Assembly: GCA_002504435.1 (NCBI GenBank)
Contig: DAQP01000042.1
Location: forward strand, 4,815 to 30,930
Origin: Euryarchaeota archaeon UBA438
GTDB taxonomy: Archaea; Thermoplasmatota; Poseidoniia; Poseidoniales; Thalassarchaeaceae
DNA length: 26,116 nt
Direction of reading: 5' to 3'
The first letter of the stretch is position 1, and each line of letters starts with the position of its first letter. Shown in pieces: positions 16,101 to 21,828 of this stretch. The notes under the pieces are model-generated. The model saw only the letters and a list, made by a program, of their open reading frames with translations, was not told the origin of the DNA and searched no databases. The position numbers and the translations under genes were made by a program.

Positions 16101-17876
16101 TTCAGTCTTATTGGAAGAACTGACTTGTCAGTGGACGACCAGATTGTATACACCTCAGAGATTGACCCGACTACGGGTCAGCCAATAGAGAAGCCAATGA
16201 TTGTCACTGGACAGCTACAGGACGAACTCGGGGCCAACCTATCCAACAGGGCAATCAGGGTGACATACGAGATGATAGACGCCGGGCTCGGCGTTGTTTC
16301 ATGCCTCCCAGGCACAACTGACGCCAACGGACTGTTCGACATTATTTGCCCCCTGACCGGAGTTCAGGCAGGACAGGCCAGAGTGAACATCCAGTTCAAC
16401 TCCTACGAGAACAACGACAGGTTCAGGTACAGCAACGCCACGTCAACCAGAGTATTCCCGGTTTTCTCCAACTCCACCACCCAGATACTCGAAGTTGGCC
16501 CATTCAGGTCAGACGTCGACACTTTCACGTTCCAGAACGGGTCAGTATTCCCCGTTCTTTACTTGAAAGAGTCATTCCACGTCGAGGCATTGCTAACTCA
16601 GGTCAATGGGAATCCGATAGGTGGAAAGTGCCTCAACATCTACATCAACCCAGAGACAAACACTAGGCCAATCGCCACCATGACCACTGAAGACGGAACT
16701 GGTTGGGTGAAGTGGTTCTCCGGGGATCCCGATGACAACCCGAGCCGTCGAGGGGTCGAACCAGACGGAGAGTCCTTGGAAGGATTCAGGACGCTGAGGG
16801 TAGCGTATGAACCAGAACGAGAGCTGCCCGGGGGATGCCGAGCCGAGACCACACCAGTCGTAAACAGCTCATTCATGGACATCGAGGTCCTAGTGAGAAG
16901 CAGAGTCGACATCCTTCTCAAGAACCACTGGGCGGATCCAGTTGGATACAGTGTAGGTGACAATATCACAGGCTCCGTAGCCATACTCAGGGATAGATTA
17001 GACGTCGCCGTTCTAGGGGAGACTGTAATTTTCAGAATCCAATACTGGAATGGCTCAGGTTATGTGAACACCCAGCCGATTTACGATGTCACAAACGAGC
17101 AAGGGGTTGCCGACTTCCAGTTCATGTATACTGGGAACGATATCCCCGGGCAGGTCGAATGCGAACAGGGAGGACCCTGTGCTGTGAACGGACAATGGAG
17201 AGTAACGGTAGAATTCCAGGGATCCTCTTTCTTCCAGGAAGAGACTTTGGAAAATACCCCGTTGATCAGAATGGACACTACGGTGGCTGAAGGTGAGACC
17301 AGCTTCTTCACAGCCCAAGTAACAGTGGTTCTTCTGATAGCATTGTCATTCGCCTTACTTATCGGCGCGATAATGTACAGAAACTACGCTGAGAGAAGGA
17401 GAATAGAGATCATCCGCGGAATACTGACTGACTCCCTGATGTCCCTAAAGGCATCTAACGACTACATTCAGACAATCTTCAACTGCTACAAGGACCTAGT
17501 GAGGTACTTCCGCTCCAGAGGGGCCATGAAGAAGGTGTACGAGACCACAAGGGAGTTCGAGGACGCCCTGAACTCAATGCTGGGAGGAATAGCTCCACCA
17601 GAGGATCTCGACGAGTTCTTCGCGATCTTCGAGGAAGCCAGGTATTCGGACCACGAAATCGGGTCCGACCAGAGGGACCGAGCAATAGCAACTCTTCAGT
17701 CAATCATCAGCCACATGACATCATCCCTCGGTGATAGCATGCTCATGAGGACGTCATCAAACGAGTCAGAAATGTACAGCTCGGTCACCAAGGCCGGCGA
17801 GTTCATCGACTCAGAGGGCCAAGTAAGGCTTGCTGGAGTTGACGAGGATAACCCCGACGATAACTTCAGAATCTGA
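10182..17876 (+). CDS. giant cell-surface protein: calcium repeats, beta domains, membrane helix, DUF4129-like tail
   Basis: A single intact ORF of 2564 residues. Residues 17-36 are a hydrophobic signal or anchor segment. Residues about 123-1200 hold thrombospondin-type-3-like calcium repeats: at least 17 exact DNDG cores in D-x-D-x-D-G-x-x-D units, with non-repeat linkers containing Cys pairs and aromatic residues. Residues about 1200-2370 are beta-rich with several Ig-like or carboxypeptidase-regulatory-like units ending in T-D-x-N/D-G-x-F (for example TDENGNF, TDNNGVF, TDANGLF) and many N-x-S/T sequons. Residues about 2380-2402 form a membrane helix (VTVVLLIALSFALLIGAIMY) followed by RNYAERRR, so the last 160 residues are cytosolic. 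This tail (ETTREFEDAL, then FEEARYSDHEIGSDQRDRAI) resembles DUF4129. The likely role is a Ca2+-stiffened surface stalk or adhesin; the ligand is unknown. Confidence 0.9.
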   Translation: MTVGAGNIEKNENPRKALSAIMMVAIMLFSTQMYSFQDFEKYDEEESVWGDVAKRTAFQQFDQADGPMAGGSQGQPAAENPFRHEQFINPSYHDPMSVYGKISDPSALNLDPSYGFFLEETNAEDHDNDGIDDLNDLDDDNDGINDLIEMFDGCIGTHQFDHDNDGVLDEFDWDDDNDGILEGPIDYSQGADPRNVSMDRYVVPSTVHPWTGTPVGVGYRVDQNPMDHDNDGVTDDDTDGSGPDSYDEDDDNDGRIDQFVWPCDFDQDGTQDYFDDDDDNDGVVDLWDENPWNSLLTGNISTSASLWDSARVVANTSYMDYVGGVDFVEREKAWHPKNGTQAFTEIFDGDLDGDGIPNFLDPDNDNDGTPDSADTDDDNDGLADMYDVDDDNDGIPDTCLQTDTNGDGQGDYPNNHNITTPGRECEIDYDRDLDDDRYRPIDQDYDLVWDWIDTDMGGSEFPDNPVGSPIAIPGNIPFDLDDDGVTNEEDPFMNASEDLVATWNCPSLSNPNPVNSDPRCFTERKSYTGNNDWDGDGINNWEDVDDDNDGILDWLDIDPNCDLDDDNDLHLLNGSKFRDDGPNDIDTDVDGDGLANDEDWDDDNDGLSDYYDPDDGNCGFVDNDNTDPFTGQSYSHSDGDAIDGSDDGQIYAADIGHPFYWNLSWMFNPFSVENKFVLNYNGYDDTAVPLTNGKVPQMYWYVLMKWSPWNGDNFFDIDIDGDSLINGIDTDQDADGLPDWWDQDEGNDGVLDVNDPKMGGSHDDNTCGATLIWAVLQGVAEDHACGLAYSWLFGYPILDATQTGQLIYTTPYSTRPDPDQDDGAYTGNNSNGQWTCNKNCFWFTFDPGSNPSPTAAVSYNQIKNNRDLFIAYIGLNNGLFQWTADSNANFFPDEVADLLNNDVDPDDDCGAPVTGNMDPQCMFNDTADLDDDFDGVYDHWDIDDDNDGIWDYFEVDSNDDLDDDAGTEPPGSFFTGSNCDDNDDDGTDTDPDEDGWYQAVWDKGVLGQGLMSPKYYDVDNDNDGVPDGEDPDDDNNGILDSAQELLCFVGEEQSPWDHDNDGVPDGKSEDDWDADGLVNVIEMAGATPFISPWDHDNDGLRDDIDEDDDADGMLDEDEVMLWPTRFDSESTNPWDHDDFGNGSGIANPSDPSTGPDAIDNDDDADNRTDVDWDHLEEDWNLSSDWDHDNDGILDEDDKIPTRITLTADSVLWLDALYPAKFNGTVNWLDPVQGVFTPAPDLPVQVHIDWAANGTKALETINVLTDENGNFEVGQYLFPEDLAVGPNTTYDIYAEVTEMFIHDGATTEPVPVEIRANTTIDYVAWTYFRSDEQPLFVDYKVHYAADWERGIFDNKLPHAPVSFTVSGGPFGNTTHPTVFDGYGYGYRADSGGWVSLTFVQTAGSQGIWKQVQWNSTMDNGPGSVPGGYEEIVWNEFSKSHNVVGRYNYTSTSLPIGDYAFIAFSRPDLGSELPWPYLEGSDTETFYIRSMHRMYVEADIITPSTRPVYFWDSTQFTGSSFGAWRALFHAPSLSNANLDYSEVSLGKQYSMLWDGDPQTLTGEAANLRPFLSSNGTHWFIAMQNGGDFNVPPCGPVDPLDPQSEVRCEIVPEMFTGETLRVVGSVWNRTMTPWPYDPMALQVDVDGNGVFAGSTETGYARVPDMVNGVAQFDYNWTWYSQYSAGVYGIRADFTNSNFYFTGNQTTVLAPTGAYVNVSVIGTTDFQYNTIPRLYRGQNVTIEARLIDNAYQPVRDAPINYTWSADNSAGVAITDNNGVFKVNLTIDEFHDLGNFSLGYTYPGDPFRQGSTSDTYLWVVSRTYVSLQSTTPNIRQAGDIWEFSGQVTDDNRTAFEKDLGQALDGCDENGGEVLLIMEGTDFEDRTHRQIIDTLCPNAGTIHHEMLLDPQLLRDDPDSFLPDGFGPVNVILRFAENLPHEGCEPLDQEMLATSGAWDPCTQIVNSDHYRKVMQFQVDGFSLIGRTDLSVDDQIVYTSEIDPTTGQPIEKPMIVTGQLQDELGANLSNRAIRVTYEMIDAGLGVVSCLPGTTDANGLFDIICPLTGVQAGQARVNIQFNSYENNDRFRYSNATSTRVFPVFSNSTTQILEVGPFRSDVDTFTFQNGSVFPVLYLKESFHVEALLTQVNGNPIGGKCLNIYINPETNTRPIATMTTEDGTGWVKWFSGDPDDNPSRRGVEPDGESLEGFRTLRVAYEPERELPGGCRAETTPVVNSSFMDIEVLVRSRVDILLKNHWADPVGYSVGDNITGSVAILRDRLDVAVLGETVIFRIQYWNGSGYVNTQPIYDVTNEQGVADFQFMYTGNDIPGQVECEQGGPCAVNGQWRVTVEFQGSSFFQEETLENTPLIRMDTTVAEGETSFFTAQVTVVLLIALSFALLIGAIMYRNYAERRRIEIIRGILTDSLMSLKASNDYIQTIFNCYKDLVRYFRSRGAMKKVYETTREFEDALNSMLGGIAPPEDLDEFFAIFEEARYSDHEIGSDQRDRAIATLQSIISHMTSSLGDSMLMRTSSNESEMYSSVTKAGEFIDSEGQVRLAGVDEDNPDDNFRI
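10540..13790 (+). repeat. coding tandem repeats (Asp/Asn-rich calcium-loop units)
   Basis: DNA encoding the D-x-D-N-D-G units is a degenerate repeat of GAC, GAT and AAC codons. Near its 3' end a 23-bp segment beginning CCATGGGACCACGACAACGA is repeated exactly at 13344-13366 and 13455-13477, 111 bp (37 codons) apart. A diverged copy begins at 13578, and the shorter core TGGGACCACGACAACGACGG recurs near 13735. Spacing between units is irregular, so this is not a uniform satellite. Long opposite-strand Ser-rich ORFs here are by-products of this codon pattern. Confidence 0.85.
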
Positions 17877-17924
17877 TTAGTTGTTGCGAATTTACCGAAC
17901 CAGTGCCCTTTGGCCGGCCGCGCA

Positions 17925-17939
17925 CGCCCCTACGGGGCG
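17925..17939. terminator. GC-rich hairpin after the giant gene
   Basis: CGCCCC (17925-17930) - TAC - GGGGCG (17934-17939) is a perfect 6-bp stem, preceded by the palindrome GGCCGGCC (17912-17919). It lies 49 nt after the stop of the surface-protein gene and before the promoter-like element of the ribosomal cluster. There is no T-tract, so a role in ending transcription or protecting the 3' end of the mRNA is only a suggestion. Confidence 0.35.
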
Positions 17940-17947
17940 CCCGCAGC

Positions 17948-17956
17948 ATTCATAAC
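17948..17956 (+). promoter_or_regulatory. TATA-like box for the ribosomal protein cluster
   Basis: ATTCATAAC is centred about 51 nt before the eL18 ATG at 18003, the only such element in the 126-bp gap. GGGAG at 17994-17998 is a suitable ribosome-binding site. The TTCATAA core matches that in front of the giant surface-protein gene. Confidence 0.4.
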
Positions 17957-18002
17957 ACGGCCTCAGGTGGCGCGGCTACCCGAGTAACGTCGAGGGAGTC
18001 AT

Positions 18003-18368
18003 ATGAGTAAGCAGAACAGAAAGACCAACCAGTCCCTTGTCGCCTTGATTGGCGACCTGAAGGAGCAGAGCAGGTCCACCGGTTCGGCACTGTGGCGAGA
18101 CGTAGCGCTTAGGCTGGAAGCCAGCCGAAGCAACTGGGCTGAACCAAACCTAAGCCGACTGTCGAGGCACGCCGCCGACGAGACAATGATTCTCGTCCCT
18201 GGAAAGCTACTCGGCAGCGGAGATGTAGAGGGTAAGCCTAGCGTCGCCGCCTACAGTGTAAGTGCCGGAGCTAGGACCAAGATTGAGGGCGCAGGAGGAC
18301 GCGTCTTGACCATCAGGGAATTGATGAAGGAGAACCCTGAGGGCAAGGAGGTGAGGATCCTTGGATAA
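18003..18368 (+). CDS. rpl18e: 50S ribosomal protein L18e (eL18)
   Basis: A 121-residue archaeal/eukaryotic large-subunit protein with no bacterial counterpart. Recognised by KTNQSLVALIGDLKEQS, ALWRDVALRLE, NLSRLSRHA, the conserved VPGKLLGSGDVEGKPSVAAYSVSAGAR and the C-terminal IEGAGGRVLTIRELMKENPEGKEVRIL, a complete match to the family in order and length. It starts at ATG 18003 after a GGGAG ribosome-binding site. It is the first gene of the conserved eL18-uL13-uS9-RpoN cluster, and its last codons overlap the start of uL13 by 8 nt. This gene is the clearest sign that the DNA is archaeal. Confidence 0.97.
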   Translation: MSKQNRKTNQSLVALIGDLKEQSRSTGSALWRDVALRLEASRSNWAEPNLSRLSRHAADETMILVPGKLLGSGDVEGKPSVAAYSVSAGARTKIEGAGGRVLTIRELMKENPEGKEVRILG

Positions 18369-18846
18369 TTCGAGCACTTTGGTATACGACGCCAGCGATA
18401 AGGTGCTTGGCCGATTGGCCAGCCACGTAGCCTCTGAGATGCTGACGGCAAGAAAGAATGGAGGCCAGCAGCGCGTAATCATCCTAAATGCAGAGAATGC
18501 GATAGTTTCGGGGCCAAGGAAGAGAGTCCTAGGGGACTACAGGGCCAAGTACAAGCTGAACCACGCGAGGAAGGGCCCATTCTTCCCAAGGATGCCAGAT
18601 CAGATTCTGAAAAGAACGGTTAGAGGGATGCTGCCCTACCAAAAGAACAGCAGCGGCCGCAACTCTCTCAGAGATTTGAGAGTCATGATAGGAACCCCCT
18701 CGAACCTCAGTGGAGAAGAGCTACCGGACGGACACTCGTGGGGAGACACAGCAGGAATCGACCGGCCTCTTCCGCTCAAGTTCGTCCGATTGGGAGAGAT
18801 CAGCTCTGCCCTAGGAGTAGACTCAACAAGATGGGAGGCTGAGTGA
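18361..18846 (+). CDS. rpl13: 50S ribosomal protein L13 (uL13)
   Basis: A 161-residue large-subunit protein. Family signatures: LVYDASDKVLGRLASHVA, RVIILNAENAIVSG, DYRAKYKLNHARKGPFFPRMPDQ and TVRGMLPYQKNSSGRNSLRDLRVMIG, which corresponds to the archaeal RMLPxKxxRGxxALxxLxVyxG block. The frame starts at TTG 18361, inside the end of eL18. A second TTG at 18379 would give the N-terminus closest to other archaeal L13 proteins. No ATG is available before the conserved core, so a non-ATG start is required. The uS9 ATG follows the stop by 1 nt. Confidence 0.96.
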   Translation: MDNSSTLVYDASDKVLGRLASHVASEMLTARKNGGQQRVIILNAENAIVSGPRKRVLGDYRAKYKLNHARKGPFFPRMPDQILKRTVRGMLPYQKNSSGRNSLRDLRVMIGTPSNLSGEELPDGHSWGDTAGIDRPLPLKFVRLGEISSALGVDSTRWEAE

Positions 18847-18847
18847 T

Positions 18848-19288
18848 ATGGCAAGGAAGAAGGCAAAGAAGGTGGCAGTGAACACCAGTGGCAAGAGGAA
18901 GACCGCAGTTGCCAGAGCCACAGTAAGAAAGGGCCAAGGTAGAGTCAGGGTCAATGGCGAACCGATTCACATTATGGGGCCGAGCCTAGCGCAAAGAAAG
19001 GCCCTGGAGCCTGTACAGATCGCCGAGGCGATGAACCGACTAGGAGACGTAGATGTAATCGTGAACGTCGATGGCGGCGGTCAGATGGGACAAGTCGATG
19101 CAATCCGAACCGCAATCGCCAGAGGGCTTGTGAAATGGAACGGTGGAGCCGAAGGTGACGACGAGGAACTACGCGATGAGTATCTCAGATTCGACAGAAG
19201 TTTGCTGGTAAACGACCCCAGAAGGAAGGAACCCAAGCATCAAATGGGTCGCGGTGCCCGGAAGAAGTGGCAGAAGTCGTACAGGTGA
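18848..19288 (+). CDS. rps9: 30S ribosomal protein S9 (uS9)
   Basis: A 146-residue small-subunit protein that contacts tRNA in the P site through its C-terminal tail. It has NTSGKRKTAVARATVRKGQGRVRVNG, the core VDVIVNVDGGGQMGQVDAIRTAIARGLV and the ending MGRGARKKWQKSYR, with the universal C-terminal Lys-Ser-Tyr-Arg. The Lys-rich extension before the core (ARKKAKKVAV) is common in archaea. The start is ATG 18848, 1 nt after the uL13 stop (TGAtATG). Confidence 0.97.
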   Translation: MARKKAKKVAVNTSGKRKTAVARATVRKGQGRVRVNGEPIHIMGPSLAQRKALEPVQIAEAMNRLGDVDVIVNVDGGGQMGQVDAIRTAIARGLVKWNGGAEGDDEELRDEYLRFDRSLLVNDPRRKEPKHQMGRGARKKWQKSYR

Positions 19289-19298
19289 GGTGAAGAAG

Positions 19299-19505
19299 AT
19301 GATTATTCCAGTAAGGTGTTGGAGCTGCGGCAAGGTTATCGCACACGCATACGAGGGCTACAAGAACGCCGTTGCAGAAGGGGAAGACCCAAGCAAGGCA
19401 ATGGACGACGCAGGACTCGAGAGGTACTGCTGCAGGAGGATGTTCTTGGGCCATGTCGAGCTCATTGACGAAGTCGCCCCATTCAGCATACCCAGAGAGC
19501 AGTGA
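19299..19505 (+). CDS. rpoN: DNA-directed RNA polymerase subunit N (RPB10 homologue)
   Basis: A 68-residue zinc-binding subunit of archaeal RNA polymerase, equivalent to eukaryotic RPB10, which helps assemble the Rpo3/Rpo11 platform. The zinc motif is complete: RCWSCGKVI near the N-terminus and RYCCRRM at about residues 46-52 (CxxC...CC). The rest matches the family in length and order (IPVRCWSCGKVIAHAYEGYK, LERYCCRRMFLGHVELID). The frame extends upstream to 19254 inside rps9, but ATG 19299, ten nt after the uS9 stop and preceded by GAGGTGAAGAAG, gives the standard N-terminus. Confidence 0.97.
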   Translation: MIIPVRCWSCGKVIAHAYEGYKNAVAEGEDPSKAMDDAGLERYCCRRMFLGHVELIDEVAPFSIPREQ

Positions 19506-19554
19506 TGTATCGACAGGGCTTTGATGTGCGACTCGTGCGCACAGTTCCCTAATG

Positions 19555-19632
19555 GGGCCTGTAGGTTAGCTTGGCCTATACTTCGCGGCTGGGGGTCGCG
19601 CGACCCAGGTTCAAATCCTGGCAGGCCCACCA
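19555..19632 (+). tRNA. tRNA-Pro (GGG), CCA encoded
   Basis: Acceptor GGGCCTG/CAGGCCC, D-loop AGCTTGGCCTA with G18-G19, anticodon stem CGCGG/TCGCG around loop CTGGGGG (anticodon GGG), T-stem CCAGG/CCTGG with a normal TTCAAAT loop, discriminator A, and an encoded CCA at 19630-19632. There is no intron. It lies 49 nt downstream of rpoN and may be cut from the same transcript. Confidence 0.95.
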
Positions 19633-19679
19633 CTCCTCCATCCAGAGGAAAAAATACCGATTTTGCCCCTCTTGTCCCG

Positions 19680-19688
19680 ACTATAACC
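19680..19688 (+). promoter_or_regulatory. TATA-like box for ligA
   Basis: ACTATAACC is centred about 39 nt before the ligA ATG (19723), the same distance as at the giant surface-protein gene. A second A/T-rich run, GGAAAAAATACC, lies at 19647-19658. The predicted mRNA would start near the inverted repeat at 19698-19711 and have a very short leader without a ribosome-binding site. Confidence 0.4.
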
Positions 19689-19697
19689 GCAGGTTCA

Positions 19698-19711
19698 AGG
19701 GGGCACCCCCT
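19698..19711. promoter_or_regulatory. AGGGGG-CA-CCCCCT inverted repeat upstream of ligA
   Basis: Perfect 6-bp arms AGGGGG (19698-19703) and CCCCCT (19706-19711) with a 2-nt centre, placed between the TATA-like box and the ligA start codon. The position suits an operator or a 5'-end structure; the 2-nt centre is too small for a stable hairpin, so protein binding is more likely if it matters at all. Confidence 0.3.
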
Positions 19712-19722
19712 CCTCGAAATTC

Positions 19723-21828
19723 ATGGTGGGAGCGCCCTCAGATGGCCCCGGGAACAAGGCGCGTATAGAAGAGCTAGCGAAGCTCATAGCGCACCACTCA
19801 AATCTCTACTACAACGAAGCGTCCCCGGAGATTAGCGATGCAGAATTCGACGAAATCTGGGATCAGCTGAAATCTCTGGATCCTGATCACCCACAGTTGT
19901 CGAGAGTGGGGTCCGACCCCCCTCCTGGATCAGTAAAGGTGGACCATGAGTTCCCTATGCGAAGCCTCGACAAGGCCAACAAAGAGGAAGAGGTCAGGCA
20001 CTTCGTTTCCCAGACAACGGCAAATGGCCGCAGGTTCGTCTGCCAACCCAAACTCGATGGCTCCGCCCTCTCTCTCGAATATCGTAGAGGGAGGCTGGTA
20101 AGGGCCGCCACCAGGGGCAATGGGACTAGGGGGGAGGACGTCACAGCAAATGCCCGGAGAATCCCAAACGTCCCAGAGTCAGTTGAATGGGGCGGCGACT
20201 GCCATGTCCGAGGCGAGGTTGTCATGCCTCTGGATATTTTCAATACGAAATACTCAGACATAGCCCCCAATCCCCGAAACTTAGCTGCTGGCTCTCTGAG
20301 GCAGAAGCATATCGACGCAGGAAAGGGAAGGGCCGAAGACCTAGAATTTCTGGCCTATGGTGTCGAGTTCCCCTCTGAATCAACTAGGCATCCAGATAGT
20401 CCTGAGCCCCCAGCTTTCGCATTCGACTCAGAGGTCATCTCATGGCTTGAGTCAATCGGAATTCGAGCTGCTGGAAATGAAGTCGTGTCGGGTGATGACG
20501 ACCAAGAAACAGCAGACTCAATCCTAAGGGTGACCAGAAGGTGGACCGATGAAAGAGACAATGCAGCATGGGAGCTTGATGGCGTCGTAATAAAACTCGA
20601 CAGACTGGATAAAAGGAAACTTCTGGGGCGGACCGCGCATCATCCCAGATGGGCCCTGGCTTGGAAATTCCCGCCGGAAGAAGCAACAACTGTGCTAATG
20701 GGCGTCGAGTGGCAAACTGGCAGGACCGGAAACGTAACCCCCGTCTCCAAAGTCGCTCCAGTGGTCGTCTCAGGAGTTACCGTGGAAAACACCACCCTCC
20801 ACAATCGCGGTGAAGTAGAACGGCTGGGGATAATGATCGGCGACAAGGTCAGGGTGGTCCGCAGGGGGGACGTCATCCCCAAGATCGTGGAGGTTCTCGG
20901 TCCCGCTGTGGATTCAGACCTATCCGGAAGGAGGCACTCAGACGGCACCCCCTTTGCTCACGCACTCCCCCCAAGGACGAATGTATCAATGCCCACAGAA
21001 TGCCCTCGATGCCAGACAACCCTGATCGAGGATGGGGCATTCATTAGGTGCATGAACCTGAATTGCCCCTCCAGACTGGAAAGGGCCATCCTCTACTGGT
21101 GCAGGAAACTGGAAATGGACGGCATAGGGGAGAAGCTAGCAGAGCAGTTGTGCTCAACAGGACTAGTCTCAAGCTTAGCAGACCTATACAGGCTAAGCGA
21201 GAAAGACCTCCTGGGTTTGGAGAGAATGGCCGAGAAGTCGGCTAGTAACATCCTGGACGAGCTGGAGGCCAGCCGTTCCATGACCCTGAGTAAATTCATC
21301 GCTGCTCTCGGCCTTCCCAGGATTGGACCCGAAATCGCTTCACTCGTTTGCTCCGAGGTCAGAACGGTGGAAGAACTGATTGAGATGATGGAAAGCAGAG
21401 ACCAATCAATTCAGAGACTAACTTCCATAGACAGGATAGGTGAAACGGTAGCAGCGCTACTCTTGGATGGAATCGCCGAAAGAAAGGACGACATCCTCGA
21501 CCTCTACTCACAACTAGAGATAGTAGAGGGAGAGGACACGGGGCAGGAAGGCCTGCTATCGGGAAGCACCTTCTGCATCACGGGCACCCTGAGTAGGCCG
21601 AGGAAAGAGATAGCGCTATCGATAAAATCGGAAGGAGGGAAGATATCTTCGTCCGTTTCAGGCAAGCTGGACTATCTTGTAGCGGGGTCGGCCGCAGGAT
21701 CGAAACTGGAAAAGGCCAACAGGCTAGGAGTAAGGGTGCTATCCGAGGAGGACTTGGACAACCTACTTGGAGGGGCAATACTGGAAAACCTACCCGAAGA
21801 GAGGCAATCGACACTCGGAGAGTTCTGA
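19723..21828 (+). CDS. ligA: NAD+-dependent DNA ligase
   Basis: Seals nicks in double-stranded DNA using NAD+. At 701 residues it is a full-length bacterial-type LigA. Domain order: the NAD+-binding Ia domain (ARIEELAKLIAHHSNLYY, SDAEFDEIWDQL), the nucleotidyl transferase core with the adenylated lysine in QPKLDGSAL, RGNGTRGEDVT, the lysine motif DGVVIKLD, HHPRWALAWKFPPEE, the OB domain, the four-Cys zinc finger CPRC...CMNLNC at about residues 427-446, helix-hairpin-helix repeats (MDGIGEKLAEQL, GLPRIGPEIA, IDRIGETVA) and a C-terminal BRCT domain from about residue 610 (TFCITGTLSRPR). Most archaea use ATP-dependent ligases, so this gene was probably acquired from bacteria. It ends with no gap against the convergent PAC2 gene. 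Confidence 0.97.
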   Translation: MVGAPSDGPGNKARIEELAKLIAHHSNLYYNEASPEISDAEFDEIWDQLKSLDPDHPQLSRVGSDPPPGSVKVDHEFPMRSLDKANKEEEVRHFVSQTTANGRRFVCQPKLDGSALSLEYRRGRLVRAATRGNGTRGEDVTANARRIPNVPESVEWGGDCHVRGEVVMPLDIFNTKYSDIAPNPRNLAAGSLRQKHIDAGKGRAEDLEFLAYGVEFPSESTRHPDSPEPPAFAFDSEVISWLESIGIRAAGNEVVSGDDDQETADSILRVTRRWTDERDNAAWELDGVVIKLDRLDKRKLLGRTAHHPRWALAWKFPPEEATTVLMGVEWQTGRTGNVTPVSKVAPVVVSGVTVENTTLHNRGEVERLGIMIGDKVRVVRRGDVIPKIVEVLGPAVDSDLSGRRHSDGTPFAHALPPRTNVSMPTECPRCQTTLIEDGAFIRCMNLNCPSRLERAILYWCRKLEMDGIGEKLAEQLCSTGLVSSLADLYRLSEKDLLGLERMAEKSASNILDELEASRSMTLSKFIAALGLPRIGPEIASLVCSEVRTVEELIEMMESRDQSIQRLTSIDRIGETVAALLLDGIAERKDDILDLYSQLEIVEGEDTGQEGLLSGSTFCITGTLSRPRKEIALSIKSEGGKISSSVSGKLDYLVAGSAAGSKLEKANRLGVRVLSEEDLDNLLGGAILENLPEERQSTLGEF

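Noticed and set aside
19254..19298. Upstream extension of rpoN into rps9
   Set aside because: RpoN proteins start with the MIIPVRCWSCG segment, and a good ribosome-binding site precedes ATG 19299.
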